A stretch of DNA of 50,343 nt from Flavobacterium sp. (lineage in GTDB: Bacteria > Bacteroidota > Bacteroidia > Flavobacteriales > Flavobacteriaceae): NCBI GenBank assembly GCA_010365135.1, contig JAAFGY010000006.1, positions 1-50,343 of the forward strand, in the 5' to 3' direction. The first letter of the stretch is position 1. Each line of letters starts with the position of its first letter. The notes beneath the pieces are model-generated. The model was not told the DNA's origin. It did no database searches and was given only the letters and a program-made list of their open reading frames with translations. Of this stretch, positions 25,521-34,730 are shown piece by piece. A program made the translations under genes and the position numbers.

Positions 25521-28500
25521 ATGAAACACACACTTCTTTCTGTATTTATTTTGCTAATTACAATTGGTGTTTCGTCCCAAACCAATAAGTATCGCTTAAG
25601 TTATTTGTCTACTGTTGACGGGCTTTCACAAAGTTCTGTAATTGTAGTAAATCAGGATTTTATTGGGCAAATGTGGTTTGGAACTAGAGACGGACTGAAT
25701 AAATACGATGGCACGAGGTTTACAATTTATCGGAATGATCCAAAGGATTCAACTTCTATAAGCAACAATGATATTCTGTCTTTAGAACAGGATAAATCCA
25801 GGAATATGTGGGTCGGAACTTATAATGGGCTTAACTGTTATGACCCCGTAAAGAATAAATTCAAGCAGTATTTTCATACTAATAGCGACAATTCTCTGTG
25901 CAATAACACCGTATGGAGTATCAAGGAAATAAAGAATGAAATTTGGATAGGTACCTCACGAGGTTTAAGTATTTACAATAAAAATACTAATCAATTCACC
26001 ACAGTTTTTCATTCTACTCACAATCGATTGAGTTTGCCAAATAATTTTATATTAAGTATTTTAGAAACCAAAAACGGAGCTGTTTGGATCGGTACTGCAA
26101 ACGGGTTGTGCAAATTGATTAGCAGAAAAAATGGCGTCTTTTCCTTTCAACAATTTAATAACCAAGAAAATGGTGAATCCCTTTTTGTCCAGAATTTAAA
26201 AGAAGACGCTGTCGGAAATTTGTGGATTGGAACCAAAACGAGCGGACTTCATAAATACGATGTAGTTTCTAAAAAACTCATATCTCTTAAGGCAAATGGG
26301 AAACAAAATGGAATTGGTATAGATGTTAGGGCAATAAATATCGATCATAAAGGAGCATTATGGATTGGCGATTACAATGGTGTCAGTGTGATACAAAAAG
26401 ATGGAACTATCCAAAAACTATTTAACAATCCCGATAAAAAAACGAGTACAACTAAAATAAAATCTGTTTTTATCGATAAAAAAGGTTCGGTTTGGATAGG
26501 TTCCTACTACAACGGATTAAATATTTGGGACGAATCAAATAATAATTTCACTAATATTAATCAAAATTCGGGAAGCAGTGCACTGAGTTTTGATGTAGTA
26601 AGCTCATTTGTTGCTGATACCAATAAAAATATATACATTGGAACAGAAGGTGGCGGAATTACGATCCTTAATAGCAAAACAGGTATTACCACAACTATAA
26701 ATTCAAGTACTTTAAAAGGTATAAATAGTATCAAATCAATGTATCTTTCTCCTACTGGAATCTTATGGATCGGTACGTTTAATGAAGGAATTGCTGCTTA
26801 TGACACCAAAACGAAAAAATTTGACAATGATATAATTTCTCCTGATTTAAAAAAATTACTCAAGGAAACGGGAGTTTACGTTATCAAGAAAGGAAAAGAC
26901 GATATTCTGTGGTTAGGAACGTTTGGAAAAGGCTTGATTCGATACGATAATTCCAATAAAACGTACCAAGTTATTGGCAATGATAATTATTCGGATAATT
27001 TTTTATCAAATAATAGAATTAGAACTCTTTTAGTCGATCATAAAGATAATATCTGGATTGGAACGCAAAGTGGTTTAAATCTCATCAATTTAAATGATTT
27101 CGATAATAATAATTATCAAATTAAACATTTTTTCTTTGACAACAAAGTGCTTTCCGGAGATGATATTCTCACTTTATTTCAAGATAAAAAAAACAGAATA
27201 TGGATTGGAACCAAGGCTAAAGGACTTTATTTGTTTAATGGAAAAAACTTCAATAAAGTTAATATTAGCTTAGGGAATTCAACAATAACCTCGATTCATT
27301 CCATTTCTGAGGATTCCAAAAATAATTTGTGGTTGAGTTCAAATTATGGAATAATTAAATACAATCCCACCCGAAATGCTGTAATTATTTACAATCAAAA
27401 AGACGGCCTTGTTAGCAATGAATACAATGATAATGCTTTTTTACAGCTAGATTCGCATCAATTTTATTTTGGTGGTCCTATGGGAATTTCCTATTTCGAT
27501 TCCGATCGAATTTCCGTGAACCTCTATTCGCCTCAAGTACTTTTGACTAACTTTAAAATTAAAAATGAGTCGGTAAATTTAAATGCAGACCAAGATATTC
27601 TAGAAAAAAGTATCACTTTTACCAAATCATTGACTCTAAGTTATGACAAAGCTAATATTTCCATAAATTTTGCCATTCCTAATTTTATTAATTCGACAAA
27701 TAATCAATATGCATATCGATTAGTTGGCTTAGAAAACAATTGGACCACAACAACAAATACGGAGGCAGTTTATACCATTCAAAAACCGGGAACCTATTTA
27801 TTTGAAGTTAAAGGAGCCAATAATGACGGCGTTTGGAACAAAACGGCAACCACATTGGAAATCATTGTCGAGCCAGCTCCTTGGAGAAGTGGTTGGGCAT
27901 TTTTATTATATTTTCTGTTAATTGGAGCAGCCTTTTACGGACTGATTTGGATTATAAAATCAAAGGAAAACTTAGAAAAAGAATTGGAGTTTGAATATAG
28001 GGAGGGGGAAATAAATAAAGAGAGTAACCTCGCCAAATTACAGTTTTTTACCAATATTTCTCACGAGTTTAGAACGCCATTAACCCTAATTTTGGGACCT
28101 TTGCAGCAGATACTTTCGAATTATAATGGAAGCAACGAGATGTACAAAAAATTGTTGGTGATCGAAAGTAGTGCCAATCATCTTTTGAGTCTTATTAATA
28201 GGCTTATGGATTTTAGGAAATTTGAAAACAACCAGTTCATCTTAGAATCCGCCGAGGGAAATATTGTAAAATTCTTGAACGAAATATTCCTGTCCTTCAC
28301 AGAATATGCCAAGGATGGACATTATATTTATACCTTCAGCACCTCAGATGAGGAAATTTTAGTCTATTATGATCGCTATAAACTGGAGCGTGTTTTCTAT
28401 AATTTAATTTCCAATGCTTTTCGATATACCCCAAAAGGAGGAGTGATTTCAATACACATAAAAAAAGAAGAAAAGAATACTGTAATTGAAGTGCAAGATT

Positions 28501-29618
28501 CTGGAGTGGGTATTTCTGAAGAAAATATTGACAAGATTTTCGACTTATTTTTCGAAATTCCAACCCATAAAAATGTACCAATTAATTATAATAAAGGTAC
28601 TGGAATAGGTCTTTCTATTGCCAAAAATATTGTGGAACTCCATCACGGAACAATTGATGTTAAAAATAAAAATACCAAAGGAGTCGTTTTTAAAGTCATA
28701 CTTCCGTTAGGTAAAGAACACCTTTCAGAAAAAGAAATTTTATTGAATTTTAAAATTAGTGACGACGTGAGTCAATACACGGCTCAATTAGAAAATGCTG
28801 AAACCATTCAAACTGATGATGTAAATGATTTGGTTATTCAAGAAGGAAAACTTACCATTTTATTGGTCGAGGATCATAAGGTTTTGCGTTCCTTTATGAA
28901 GAATCTGCTCAAAACGGAATACAATATCATTGAAGCAGAAAACGGAAAAAAAGGTCTAAAAAAAGCACTTGAGCATGTTCCAAATTTAATAATAAGCGAT
29001 GTTATTATGCCCGAAATGGTGGGAACTGAGCTTTGTGCCAAGGTCAAAGAAAACTTAAAAACTAGCCACATTCCAGTTATCTTGCTTACGTCAAGATCTT
29101 CTTTGATTTATAAAATTGAAGGTTTAGAAAATGGTGCGGATGATTACATTAGCAAACCATTTAATCTAAAAGAATTTAAGTTAAGAATCAAAAATTTATT
29201 AGATTCCACCCAACGATTAAAAGCGAAATTTTCCAGTGAAAATAATTTTTCGCCGGGAGAAATGACGGTTTCTTCTTTAGACGAGCAATTACTTAAAAAG
29301 GCTTTTAAACTTGTCGAAGAAAACATTGCCAATGAGCAATTTGACATCCCGTTTTTCAGTTCTGAACTTGGCGTCAGCAGAACGATGTTGTTTACCAAAA
29401 TTAAAGCTTGGACAAATTTTACTCCCAATGAATTTATTCATGAAATAAGGATGAAACGAGCAGCTCAGTTATTAGAACAAAATAAAATGAATGTTTCTCA
29501 AATAAGTTATAAAGTAGGGTTCAATAATCCAAAATATTTCAGCAAATGCTTTCAAAAAAAGTATGGAGAAACTCCATCTCAATATGCAAATAAATTTTCC
29601 GAAGAACCATTGAATTAA
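25521..29618 (+). CDS. Hybrid two-component system regulator (HTCS 2)
   Basis: The protein has 1365 aa and the same plan as HTCS 1. After a signal peptide (MKHTLLSVFILLITIGVSSQ), a beta-propeller of two-component repeats (many WIGT blades) runs to about 680, followed by a Y_Y_Y domain to about 780. A transmembrane helix lies at about 792-812. HisKA has His848 in FFTNISHEFRTPLTL, and the HATPase domain has NLISNAFRYTPKGG and GTGIGLSIAKNIV. The receiver domain from about 1110 has Asp1160 in ISDVIMPEMVGTE and Lys in YISKPF. An AraC-type HTH occupies about 1260-1358. It sits between the beta-helix gene and the GH88 operon, both with a shared operator-like promoter, and I infer it activates them. 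Its ligand is probably an unsaturated uronide or a related oligosaccharide. Confidence 0.95.
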   Translation: MKHTLLSVFILLITIGVSSQTNKYRLSYLSTVDGLSQSSVIVVNQDFIGQMWFGTRDGLNKYDGTRFTIYRNDPKDSTSISNNDILSLEQDKSRNMWVGTYNGLNCYDPVKNKFKQYFHTNSDNSLCNNTVWSIKEIKNEIWIGTSRGLSIYNKNTNQFTTVFHSTHNRLSLPNNFILSILETKNGAVWIGTANGLCKLISRKNGVFSFQQFNNQENGESLFVQNLKEDAVGNLWIGTKTSGLHKYDVVSKKLISLKANGKQNGIGIDVRAINIDHKGALWIGDYNGVSVIQKDGTIQKLFNNPDKKTSTTKIKSVFIDKKGSVWIGSYYNGLNIWDESNNNFTNINQNSGSSALSFDVVSSFVADTNKNIYIGTEGGGITILNSKTGITTTINSSTLKGINSIKSMYLSPTGILWIGTFNEGIAAYDTKTKKFDNDIISPDLKKLLKETGVYVIKKGKDDILWLGTFGKGLIRYDNSNKTYQVIGNDNYSDNFLSNNRIRTLLVDHKDNIWIGTQSGLNLINLNDFDNNNYQIKHFFFDNKVLSGDDILTLFQDKKNRIWIGTKAKGLYLFNGKNFNKVNISLGNSTITSIHSISEDSKNNLWLSSNYGIIKYNPTRNAVIIYNQKDGLVSNEYNDNAFLQLDSHQFYFGGPMGISYFDSDRISVNLYSPQVLLTNFKIKNESVNLNADQDILEKSITFTKSLTLSYDKANISINFAIPNFINSTNNQYAYRLVGLENNWTTTTNTEAVYTIQKPGTYLFEVKGANNDGVWNKTATTLEIIVEPAPWRSGWAFLLYFLLIGAAFYGLIWIIKSKENLEKELEFEYREGEINKESNLAKLQFFTNISHEFRTPLTLILGPLQQILSNYNGSNEMYKKLLVIESSANHLLSLINRLMDFRKFENNQFILESAEGNIVKFLNEIFLSFTEYAKDGHYIYTFSTSDEEILVYYDRYKLERVFYNLISNAFRYTPKGGVISIHIKKEEKNTVIEVQDSGVGISEENIDKIFDLFFEIPTHKNVPINYNKGTGIGLSIAKNIVELHHGTIDVKNKNTKGVVFKVILPLGKEHLSEKEILLNFKISDDVSQYTAQLENAETIQTDDVNDLVIQEGKLTILLVEDHKVLRSFMKNLLKTEYNIIEAENGKKGLKKALEHVPNLIISDVIMPEMVGTELCAKVKENLKTSHIPVILLTSRSSLIYKIEGLENGADDYISKPFNLKEFKLRIKNLLDSTQRLKAKFSSENNFSPGEMTVSSLDEQLLKKAFKLVEENIANEQFDIPFFSSELGVSRTMLFTKIKAWTNFTPNEFIHEIRMKRAAQLLEQNKMNVSQISYKVGFNNPKYFSKCFQKKYGETPSQYANKFSEEPLN

Positions 29619-29654
29619 GCGCCATCCTTATTTTACGCACTAAATAGTATCTCT

Positions 29655-29712
29655 TTCGGATGTTTGACTACCCATTTTTGAATTTTTAGTTGCTACATCG
29701 GTTTTATATTTG
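29655..29712 (+). promoter_or_regulatory. HTCS 2-type promoter, copy 2 (GH88 operon)
   Basis: The distal repeat TTCGGATGTTT (29655-29665) and the proximal repeat TTTGAATTTTT (29677-29687) are 22 bp apart, with GACTACCCATT between them. The -7 box TATATTTG is at 29705-29712, 24 nt after the TTTG core. Compared with copy 1, the GACTACCC spacer and the proximal repeat are conserved inside otherwise divergent DNA, which argues for a binding site. Confidence 0.7.
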
Positions 29713-29716
29713 TGAT

Positions 29717-29809
29717 ATGAAACGAAGTAAATTAAAAATTAACATGCTTAAGTCCGTACTAGTATTTCTTATCCTCGCGATGAGTTTACTTATTATCTAT
29801 TTACATTAA
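29717..29809 (+). CDS. Possible 30-aa hydrophobic peptide (very uncertain)
   Basis: A short frame with start ATG at 29717, or at 29744 for a 21-aa form, encodes a basic N-terminus followed by a single hydrophobic helix (SVLVFLILAMSLLIIYLH). It lies directly behind the -7 box of the GH88 operon. The first ATG would coincide with the transcription start, so only the internal ATG could be translated from that promoter. It might be a leader peptide, a remnant of a signal peptide, or chance. There is no family evidence. Confidence 0.2.
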   Translation: MKRSKLKINMLKSVLVFLILAMSLLIIYLH

Positions 29810-29876
29810 AAATCAGGAACCAAAGCCACATTTATTATCTAATGAGTGGGCGGTTTATCCTATTTAATAAATCATT

Positions 29877-31061
29877 ATGACTAGAATTAAATATTTAATT
29901 TTCGCATTTATTTTTGCAATGTTTATCACAGCTTGTAAATCTAATGTTAGTGCACAAAATGAGCCAAATAAACAAGATATCAGTGTTTTACTTCAAAAGC
30001 GATATCAGAAACTTTTAGAATATCCAATTGATTCCATTGGATTTCCTCGCAGTATGTCTATAAAATCAGGAGTTGTAAAAAAAGTACCATCAAAAGACTG
30101 GACAAGCGGTTTTTTTGCTGGGAATCTTTGGCAAATTTACCAACTTACAGGTGATTCTCGATTCAAAGAAAGAGCGGCATTGTGGACTACCTTTATGGAA
30201 AAAGAAAAAATCAATGCGCATAGTCACGATGTGGGATTTAAAGTTTTTTGCAGTTTTGGAAAAGGGTTGGAAGTAGAGGATAATACAAAATATAAAGCCA
30301 TTGTAATTAAAAGTGCAGCAACTCTTCTTACTCGATTCAATACAAAAGTGGGTTCCATAAAATCTTGGGACTTTAACAAAGATATTTGGGAGTTTCCAGT
30401 GATTATCGATAACATGATGAATCTGGAATTGCTTTTTGAGGCAACAAAATTATCTGCAGATAAGCGATATAAAGACATTGCCATTCAACACGCCAACACA
30501 ACATTGAAAAATCATTTTAGAAAAGATGGTAGTAGTTATCATGTTGTTGTTTACGATACTATTTCGGGAAACGTTAAAAATAAAATTACCTATCAAGGTT
30601 TTAACGATGAATCTTCGTGGGCAAGGGGGCAATCCTGGGCAGTTTATGGATATACCATGTGTTACAGATATACTAAAAATATAGCGTATTTGAAACAAGC
30701 AGAAGCTACGGCCAAGTTTTTTATAAATCATAAAAATTTACCATCGGATGGAATTCCGTATTGGGATTTTAACGACACCAGCATTCCTAATACACCACGA
30801 GATGTTTCTGCTGGGGCAGTAATGGCATCGGCACTCATAGAGTTGTATTCTTATACTAAAAATACTGCTTATTTAAATTACGCCAACAAGGTTATAAATA
30901 CATTAAGTTCCGATAAATATGTTTTAAACGAGTCTATAAATGGCCCTTTTATATTAGATCACAGCACAGGAAATGGCCCAAAAAACGATGAAATCGATGA
31001 GCCTATCGTGTACGCAGATTATTATTTTTTGGAAGCAATAATTAGAAAAAAAGCCCTTTAA
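29877..31061 (+). CDS. GH88 unsaturated glucuronyl hydrolase
   Basis: This enzyme removes the delta-4,5-unsaturated uronic acid left at the non-reducing end by polysaccharide lyases, through vinyl-ether hydration. It is predicted to be a lipoprotein with Cys20 in FITAC, so it is probably periplasmic or membrane-attached. Motifs are DWTSGFFAGNLWQIY (about 74-88), SHDVGF with Asp118, IIDNMMNLELL with Asp178, and ARGQSWAVYGYT. The 60-residue spacing of the two Asp residues matches the catalytic pair of characterised family members. The length of 394 aa is typical. The gene leads an operon with GH2, a PL38-like lyase, a beta-helix protein and PL6. GH88 usually prefers glucuronic over mannuronic remnants, which points beyond plain alginate. 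Confidence 0.93.
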   Translation: MTRIKYLIFAFIFAMFITACKSNVSAQNEPNKQDISVLLQKRYQKLLEYPIDSIGFPRSMSIKSGVVKKVPSKDWTSGFFAGNLWQIYQLTGDSRFKERAALWTTFMEKEKINAHSHDVGFKVFCSFGKGLEVEDNTKYKAIVIKSAATLLTRFNTKVGSIKSWDFNKDIWEFPVIIDNMMNLELLFEATKLSADKRYKDIAIQHANTTLKNHFRKDGSSYHVVVYDTISGNVKNKITYQGFNDESSWARGQSWAVYGYTMCYRYTKNIAYLKQAEATAKFFINHKNLPSDGIPYWDFNDTSIPNTPRDVSAGAVMASALIELYSYTKNTAYLNYANKVINTLSSDKYVLNESINGPFILDHSTGNGPKNDEIDEPIVYADYYFLEAIIRKKAL

Positions 31062-31064
31062 TTT

Positions 31065-33494
31065 ATGAAAATTAATTTATTTAACAGAACAATTCTGTTC
31101 GCATTTTACATCACGTTTAGTTTTAATACCCTTAATGCCCAGAAAAACGAAATTTTAGGACGTGGCAAAACCAATATCAATTCGGACTGGAATTACTTAG
31201 AAAATGATGCTAAAAATCTTTCCGAAATAAAAAATAATACGAATTGGATAGGAATTAACTTACCTCACACTTGGAACAGTCAAGATGCTACTGATAATGA
31301 TCCGGGATATAGAAGGAGCGCCAGTTGGTATAAAAAAAACCTTGTCGTTGCCACTATTGATCCAAATAAAATATATCAATTGTATTTTGAAGGTTCCAAT
31401 ATTACCACTAAAGTCTATGTAAATGGAAAGGAAGTTGGAGAACACATTGGCGGTTATATTGGCTTTACTTTCGATATTACGAAGTTCATAAATGCTGGAA
31501 ATAATGAAGTTCTGGTTCGAGTTGATAATAGTTACAACATTGAAATTATTCCTTCCCAAAAAAGTGATTTTTTTATTTTCGGCGGAATCACGAGAGATGT
31601 TTGGTTGCTGTCGATGGCCAAAAATTATATTACTAATATTAAAATTACGACACCGAAGGTTTCCGAGAAATCCGCATCTTTAGTTGTGGTAGCTTCCGTT
31701 GAAAAAGGGGAAAGTCGAACTGGATATTCCTATTTGGCACAATTGACAAATCCAAAAGGAAAAGTGGTTGCAGTCCAAAAGGGAATCTTGTCAGGAAATG
31801 AAACCACCATCGTATTCAACAAAATAAAAAATCCAGAATTATGGGATCTTAAAGCACCTAATTTATATGCAGTAAGCGTTTCATTACTGGAAAACGGAAA
31901 AATAACGGATAAAATTGAGGACAAAGTAGGTTTTCGATGGTTCGAATTTAAAGATAACGGCCCTTTTTATCTTAACGGAAAAAGAGTTTTAATTCGCGGA
32001 ACACACCGTCACGAAGAACACGCTGGAGTTGGAGCTGCCATGTCGAATGAGCAACATCGAAAAGATATGGAAGCCATAAAAGAAATGGGTGCAAATTTTG
32101 TTCGTCTGGCACATTATCCTCAAGATCCTGCAATTTATAAAGCCTGTGATGAATTGGGTTTGTTGGTTTGGGATGAATTACCTTGGTGTCGAGGAGGTCT
32201 TGGAAATGAGGTATGGCAAGCCAATACTAAAAATTTACTTTCCGAAATGATCAACCAAAATTACAATCATCCTTCGATCATTATATGGTCTTTAGGAAAT
32301 GAAATAAATTGGTTGCCCGATTTTCCTGATGGTGATAATACTACCAAAACAAATATTTTTTTAACTGAACTCAATGATTTGGCACACAAATTAGATCCAA
32401 ACCGAAAAACAGCCATTCGAAAATATGAAGAAGGCTCTAAAATTGTGGATGTGTTTTCGCCTTCCATTTGGTCGGGTTGGTACTCCGGAAGTTATAAAAG
32501 TTATAAAAAAGCCGTTGATAAATACAAAATAGATTACAAGCATTTTATTCACGCAGAATATGGCGGTGACAGTCAAGTTGGGCGTCACTCTGAAAATCCA
32601 ATTACAGGCGAAGGCCTCATAAAATCCGAAGGTTGGGAAGAAGCTATTGTTCAAACCAAAGTGGCTAATGTTGCGCAAATTGGCGATTGGAGCGAAAGTT
32701 ATATTGTTGATTTATTTGATTGGCATTTGCATATTTCTGAAAACGATCCAACATTTGTGGGTAATGTTCAGTGGGCTTTCAAAGATTTTGCAACCCCGTT
32801 GCGACCAGAAGATGACATTCCATATATGAACCAAAAAGGTGTAGTAGATAGAAATGGAAATCCCAAAGATGCCTATTATGTGTTCAAAAGTTATTGGAGC
32901 GAGCAGCCTTTTGCTTACATTGAATCACACACTTGGACCGAAAGACAAGGTCCTAAAGATTTGTCACGTGTTTTAAGTGTTTTTAGCAACTGCAAGAAAG
33001 TCGAATTTTTTCATAATGGAGTTTCCCTTGGCGAAAAACAAAGAAATATAACCATTTATCCCGCTTGTGGTCTAACGTGGGATGTAAATTTTAAAGAAGG
33101 AAAAAACACTTTTCTTGCCATTGGAACAACCAAAGATGGGAAACAAGTAACCGACACCATAGATGTGAATTACCGTTTCACGAAAAACGAAGCTGCGGTA
33201 GGATTGGTATTGTCTTCCGAAAAAATAAAAAATGGAAATTATCTAGTTACTGCAATTGCTGTGGACAAAAATAATTTGCGTTGTTTGGATTACGAAGATC
33301 GGGTGTACTTTCAGTGTTTATCGGGAGGACAAACTTTAAAAAATCAAGGTACTCCAACAGGGAGTGAATCCATTAGAATGTCGAATGGAAAAGCTGCCAT
33401 TGAAGTAATTCCAAATGCAAATGGAGATTCCATCGAAATGAATATTTTAAATCAAAATTTCAAAGGGGAATATTTAAAATTCAAAAAAATATAA
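31065..33494 (+). CDS. GH2 family beta-glycosidase
   Basis: This is a retaining exo-beta-glycosidase (beta-galactosidase, beta-glucuronidase or beta-mannosidase type). After a signal peptide (FAFYITFSFNTLNAQ), a jelly-roll sugar-binding domain spans about 35-190 and includes WIGINLPHTWN, SWYKKN and VYVNGKEVGEHIGGY. An Ig-like domain follows to about 290, then the TIM barrel to about 590. The barrel carries RGTHRHEEHAG, acid/base Glu413 in SLGNEI and nucleophile Glu498 in IHAEYGGDS. A C-terminal Ig-like region completes the 809 aa. It starts three bases after the GH88 stop, so the two are co-translated and probably act in series on lyase products. The exact sugar specificity cannot be read from the sequence. 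Confidence 0.9.
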   Translation: MKINLFNRTILFAFYITFSFNTLNAQKNEILGRGKTNINSDWNYLENDAKNLSEIKNNTNWIGINLPHTWNSQDATDNDPGYRRSASWYKKNLVVATIDPNKIYQLYFEGSNITTKVYVNGKEVGEHIGGYIGFTFDITKFINAGNNEVLVRVDNSYNIEIIPSQKSDFFIFGGITRDVWLLSMAKNYITNIKITTPKVSEKSASLVVVASVEKGESRTGYSYLAQLTNPKGKVVAVQKGILSGNETTIVFNKIKNPELWDLKAPNLYAVSVSLLENGKITDKIEDKVGFRWFEFKDNGPFYLNGKRVLIRGTHRHEEHAGVGAAMSNEQHRKDMEAIKEMGANFVRLAHYPQDPAIYKACDELGLLVWDELPWCRGGLGNEVWQANTKNLLSEMINQNYNHPSIIIWSLGNEINWLPDFPDGDNTTKTNIFLTELNDLAHKLDPNRKTAIRKYEEGSKIVDVFSPSIWSGWYSGSYKSYKKAVDKYKIDYKHFIHAEYGGDSQVGRHSENPITGEGLIKSEGWEEAIVQTKVANVAQIGDWSESYIVDLFDWHLHISENDPTFVGNVQWAFKDFATPLRPEDDIPYMNQKGVVDRNGNPKDAYYVFKSYWSEQPFAYIESHTWTERQGPKDLSRVLSVFSNCKKVEFFHNGVSLGEKQRNITIYPACGLTWDVNFKEGKNTFLAIGTTKDGKQVTDTIDVNYRFTKNEAAVGLVLSSEKIKNGNYLVTAIAVDKNNLRCLDYEDRVYFQCLSGGQTLKNQGTPTGSESIRMSNGKAAIEVIPNANGDSIEMNILNQNFKGEYLKFKKI

Positions 33495-33522
33495 TTAGAA
33501 GTGGTTTAAAAGAAAATTCCGA

Positions 33523-34692
33523 ATGAAAAACCAGATCTTAGAAGCCATTTTGATAGTTGCAGGAATTACTTTAACGAGTTGTTCTACTACTAAAATGGCT
33601 TTTAATCTGAATGAAATTGAAAAGGATCGAGTTTTAAAAAATGCTGAATTTTATTTAAACGCGGAGCCTTTAACGGTTACATTCAGCTTATGTAACAGAA
33701 GCGCCGGGACAACGCATGATTTTTATTCCGAGGGTGATTATTGGTGGCCTGATCCACAAAATCCGAACGGTCCTTACATTCGAAAAGACGGGATGACTAA
33801 TCCCACTAATTTTACAGCACACAGAGAATTGTTAATTCGGTTTAGCCAAATTTCTGGAGCTTTAGCGTCGGCTTATATTTTGACCAATGACAGAAAATAT
33901 GCAGATAAATTGATACTTCATCTACAAGCTTGGTTTATCAATGAAAACACAAAAATGAACCCAAATCTGTTGTATGCTCAGGCTATAAAAGGGATTGCTA
34001 CGGGTCGCGGAATAGGAATTATTGATACCATTCATTTGATTGAAGTGGCCAAAGCGATTCAAGCCATTCAGGATTCAAAATCGCTTTCAAAAACGGATTT
34101 AGAAACTATAAAAGTATGGTTCACTAATTATTTGAAATGGTTAACTACTCACGAATATGGAATTGCAGAACGCGATAATGGCAACAATCACAGTGTGTGT
34201 TGGACAATGCAAGTAGCTGCTTTCGCTGATTTAATAAATGACAAACCTACAATGGATTTCTGTAGAAATTTTTATAAAAACACACTTTTGCCCAAGCAAA
34301 TGGCCAAAGACGGCAGTTTTCCTTTGGAATTGAAACGCACAAAACCTTATGGATATTCCCTATTTAATTTGGATGCAATGGCTAGTATTTGTCAAATTTT
34401 GTCGACAAAAGAGGACAACCTTTTCATTTATACTACTAAAGATGGAAAAAATTTAGCTTTGGGTTTGCAATTTATGGAGCCTTTTATTGCCAACAAATCG
34501 CTTTGGTCTAACCAAAAAGACGTTATGTATTGGGAGGAATGGCCAGTTCGGCAGCCAAGTTTACTGTTTGGAGGAATTGCTTTCAAAAATAAAAAATATA
34601 CTAAATTGTGGAAATCATTGAATGGTGATTTTACAAATCCAGAAGTGATTCGGAATATGCCCGTTCGTTATCCACTTTTGTGGATTAATTAA
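33523..34692 (+). CDS. Alginate-lyase-superfamily lipoprotein, PL38-like
   Basis: The protein has 389 aa, with a lipobox LTSC placing the lipid on Cys20. It carries the alginate_lyase (alpha/alpha toroid) pattern: YWWPDPQNPNGPYIRKDG (about 71-88), NFTAHRELL, an Arg/Gly-rich GRGIGIID, and NNHSVCWTMQV with His223 as the likely catalytic or substrate-binding residue. The WWPDP plus RKDG combination resembles the PL38 branch (glucuronan/alginate lyases) more than PL5. That assignment is from memory of motifs and is not proven. It follows the GH2 gene after 28 nt. As an exo- or endo-lyase it would supply unsaturated uronides to the GH88 enzyme of the same operon. Confidence 0.75.
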   Translation: MKNQILEAILIVAGITLTSCSTTKMAFNLNEIEKDRVLKNAEFYLNAEPLTVTFSLCNRSAGTTHDFYSEGDYWWPDPQNPNGPYIRKDGMTNPTNFTAHRELLIRFSQISGALASAYILTNDRKYADKLILHLQAWFINENTKMNPNLLYAQAIKGIATGRGIGIIDTIHLIEVAKAIQAIQDSKSLSKTDLETIKVWFTNYLKWLTTHEYGIAERDNGNNHSVCWTMQVAAFADLINDKPTMDFCRNFYKNTLLPKQMAKDGSFPLELKRTKPYGYSLFNLDAMASICQILSTKEDNLFIYTTKDGKNLALGLQFMEPFIANKSLWSNQKDVMYWEEWPVRQPSLLFGGIAFKNKKYTKLWKSLNGDFTNPEVIRNMPVRYPLLWIN

Positions 34693-34730
34693 AAAAATTC
34701 GTTTAGTTGCTCAATTATCTATTTATTAAA

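Noticed and set aside
34707..34730. TTG start for the T9SS beta-helix protein
   Set aside because: The in-frame ATG at 34731 gives a clean signal peptide.
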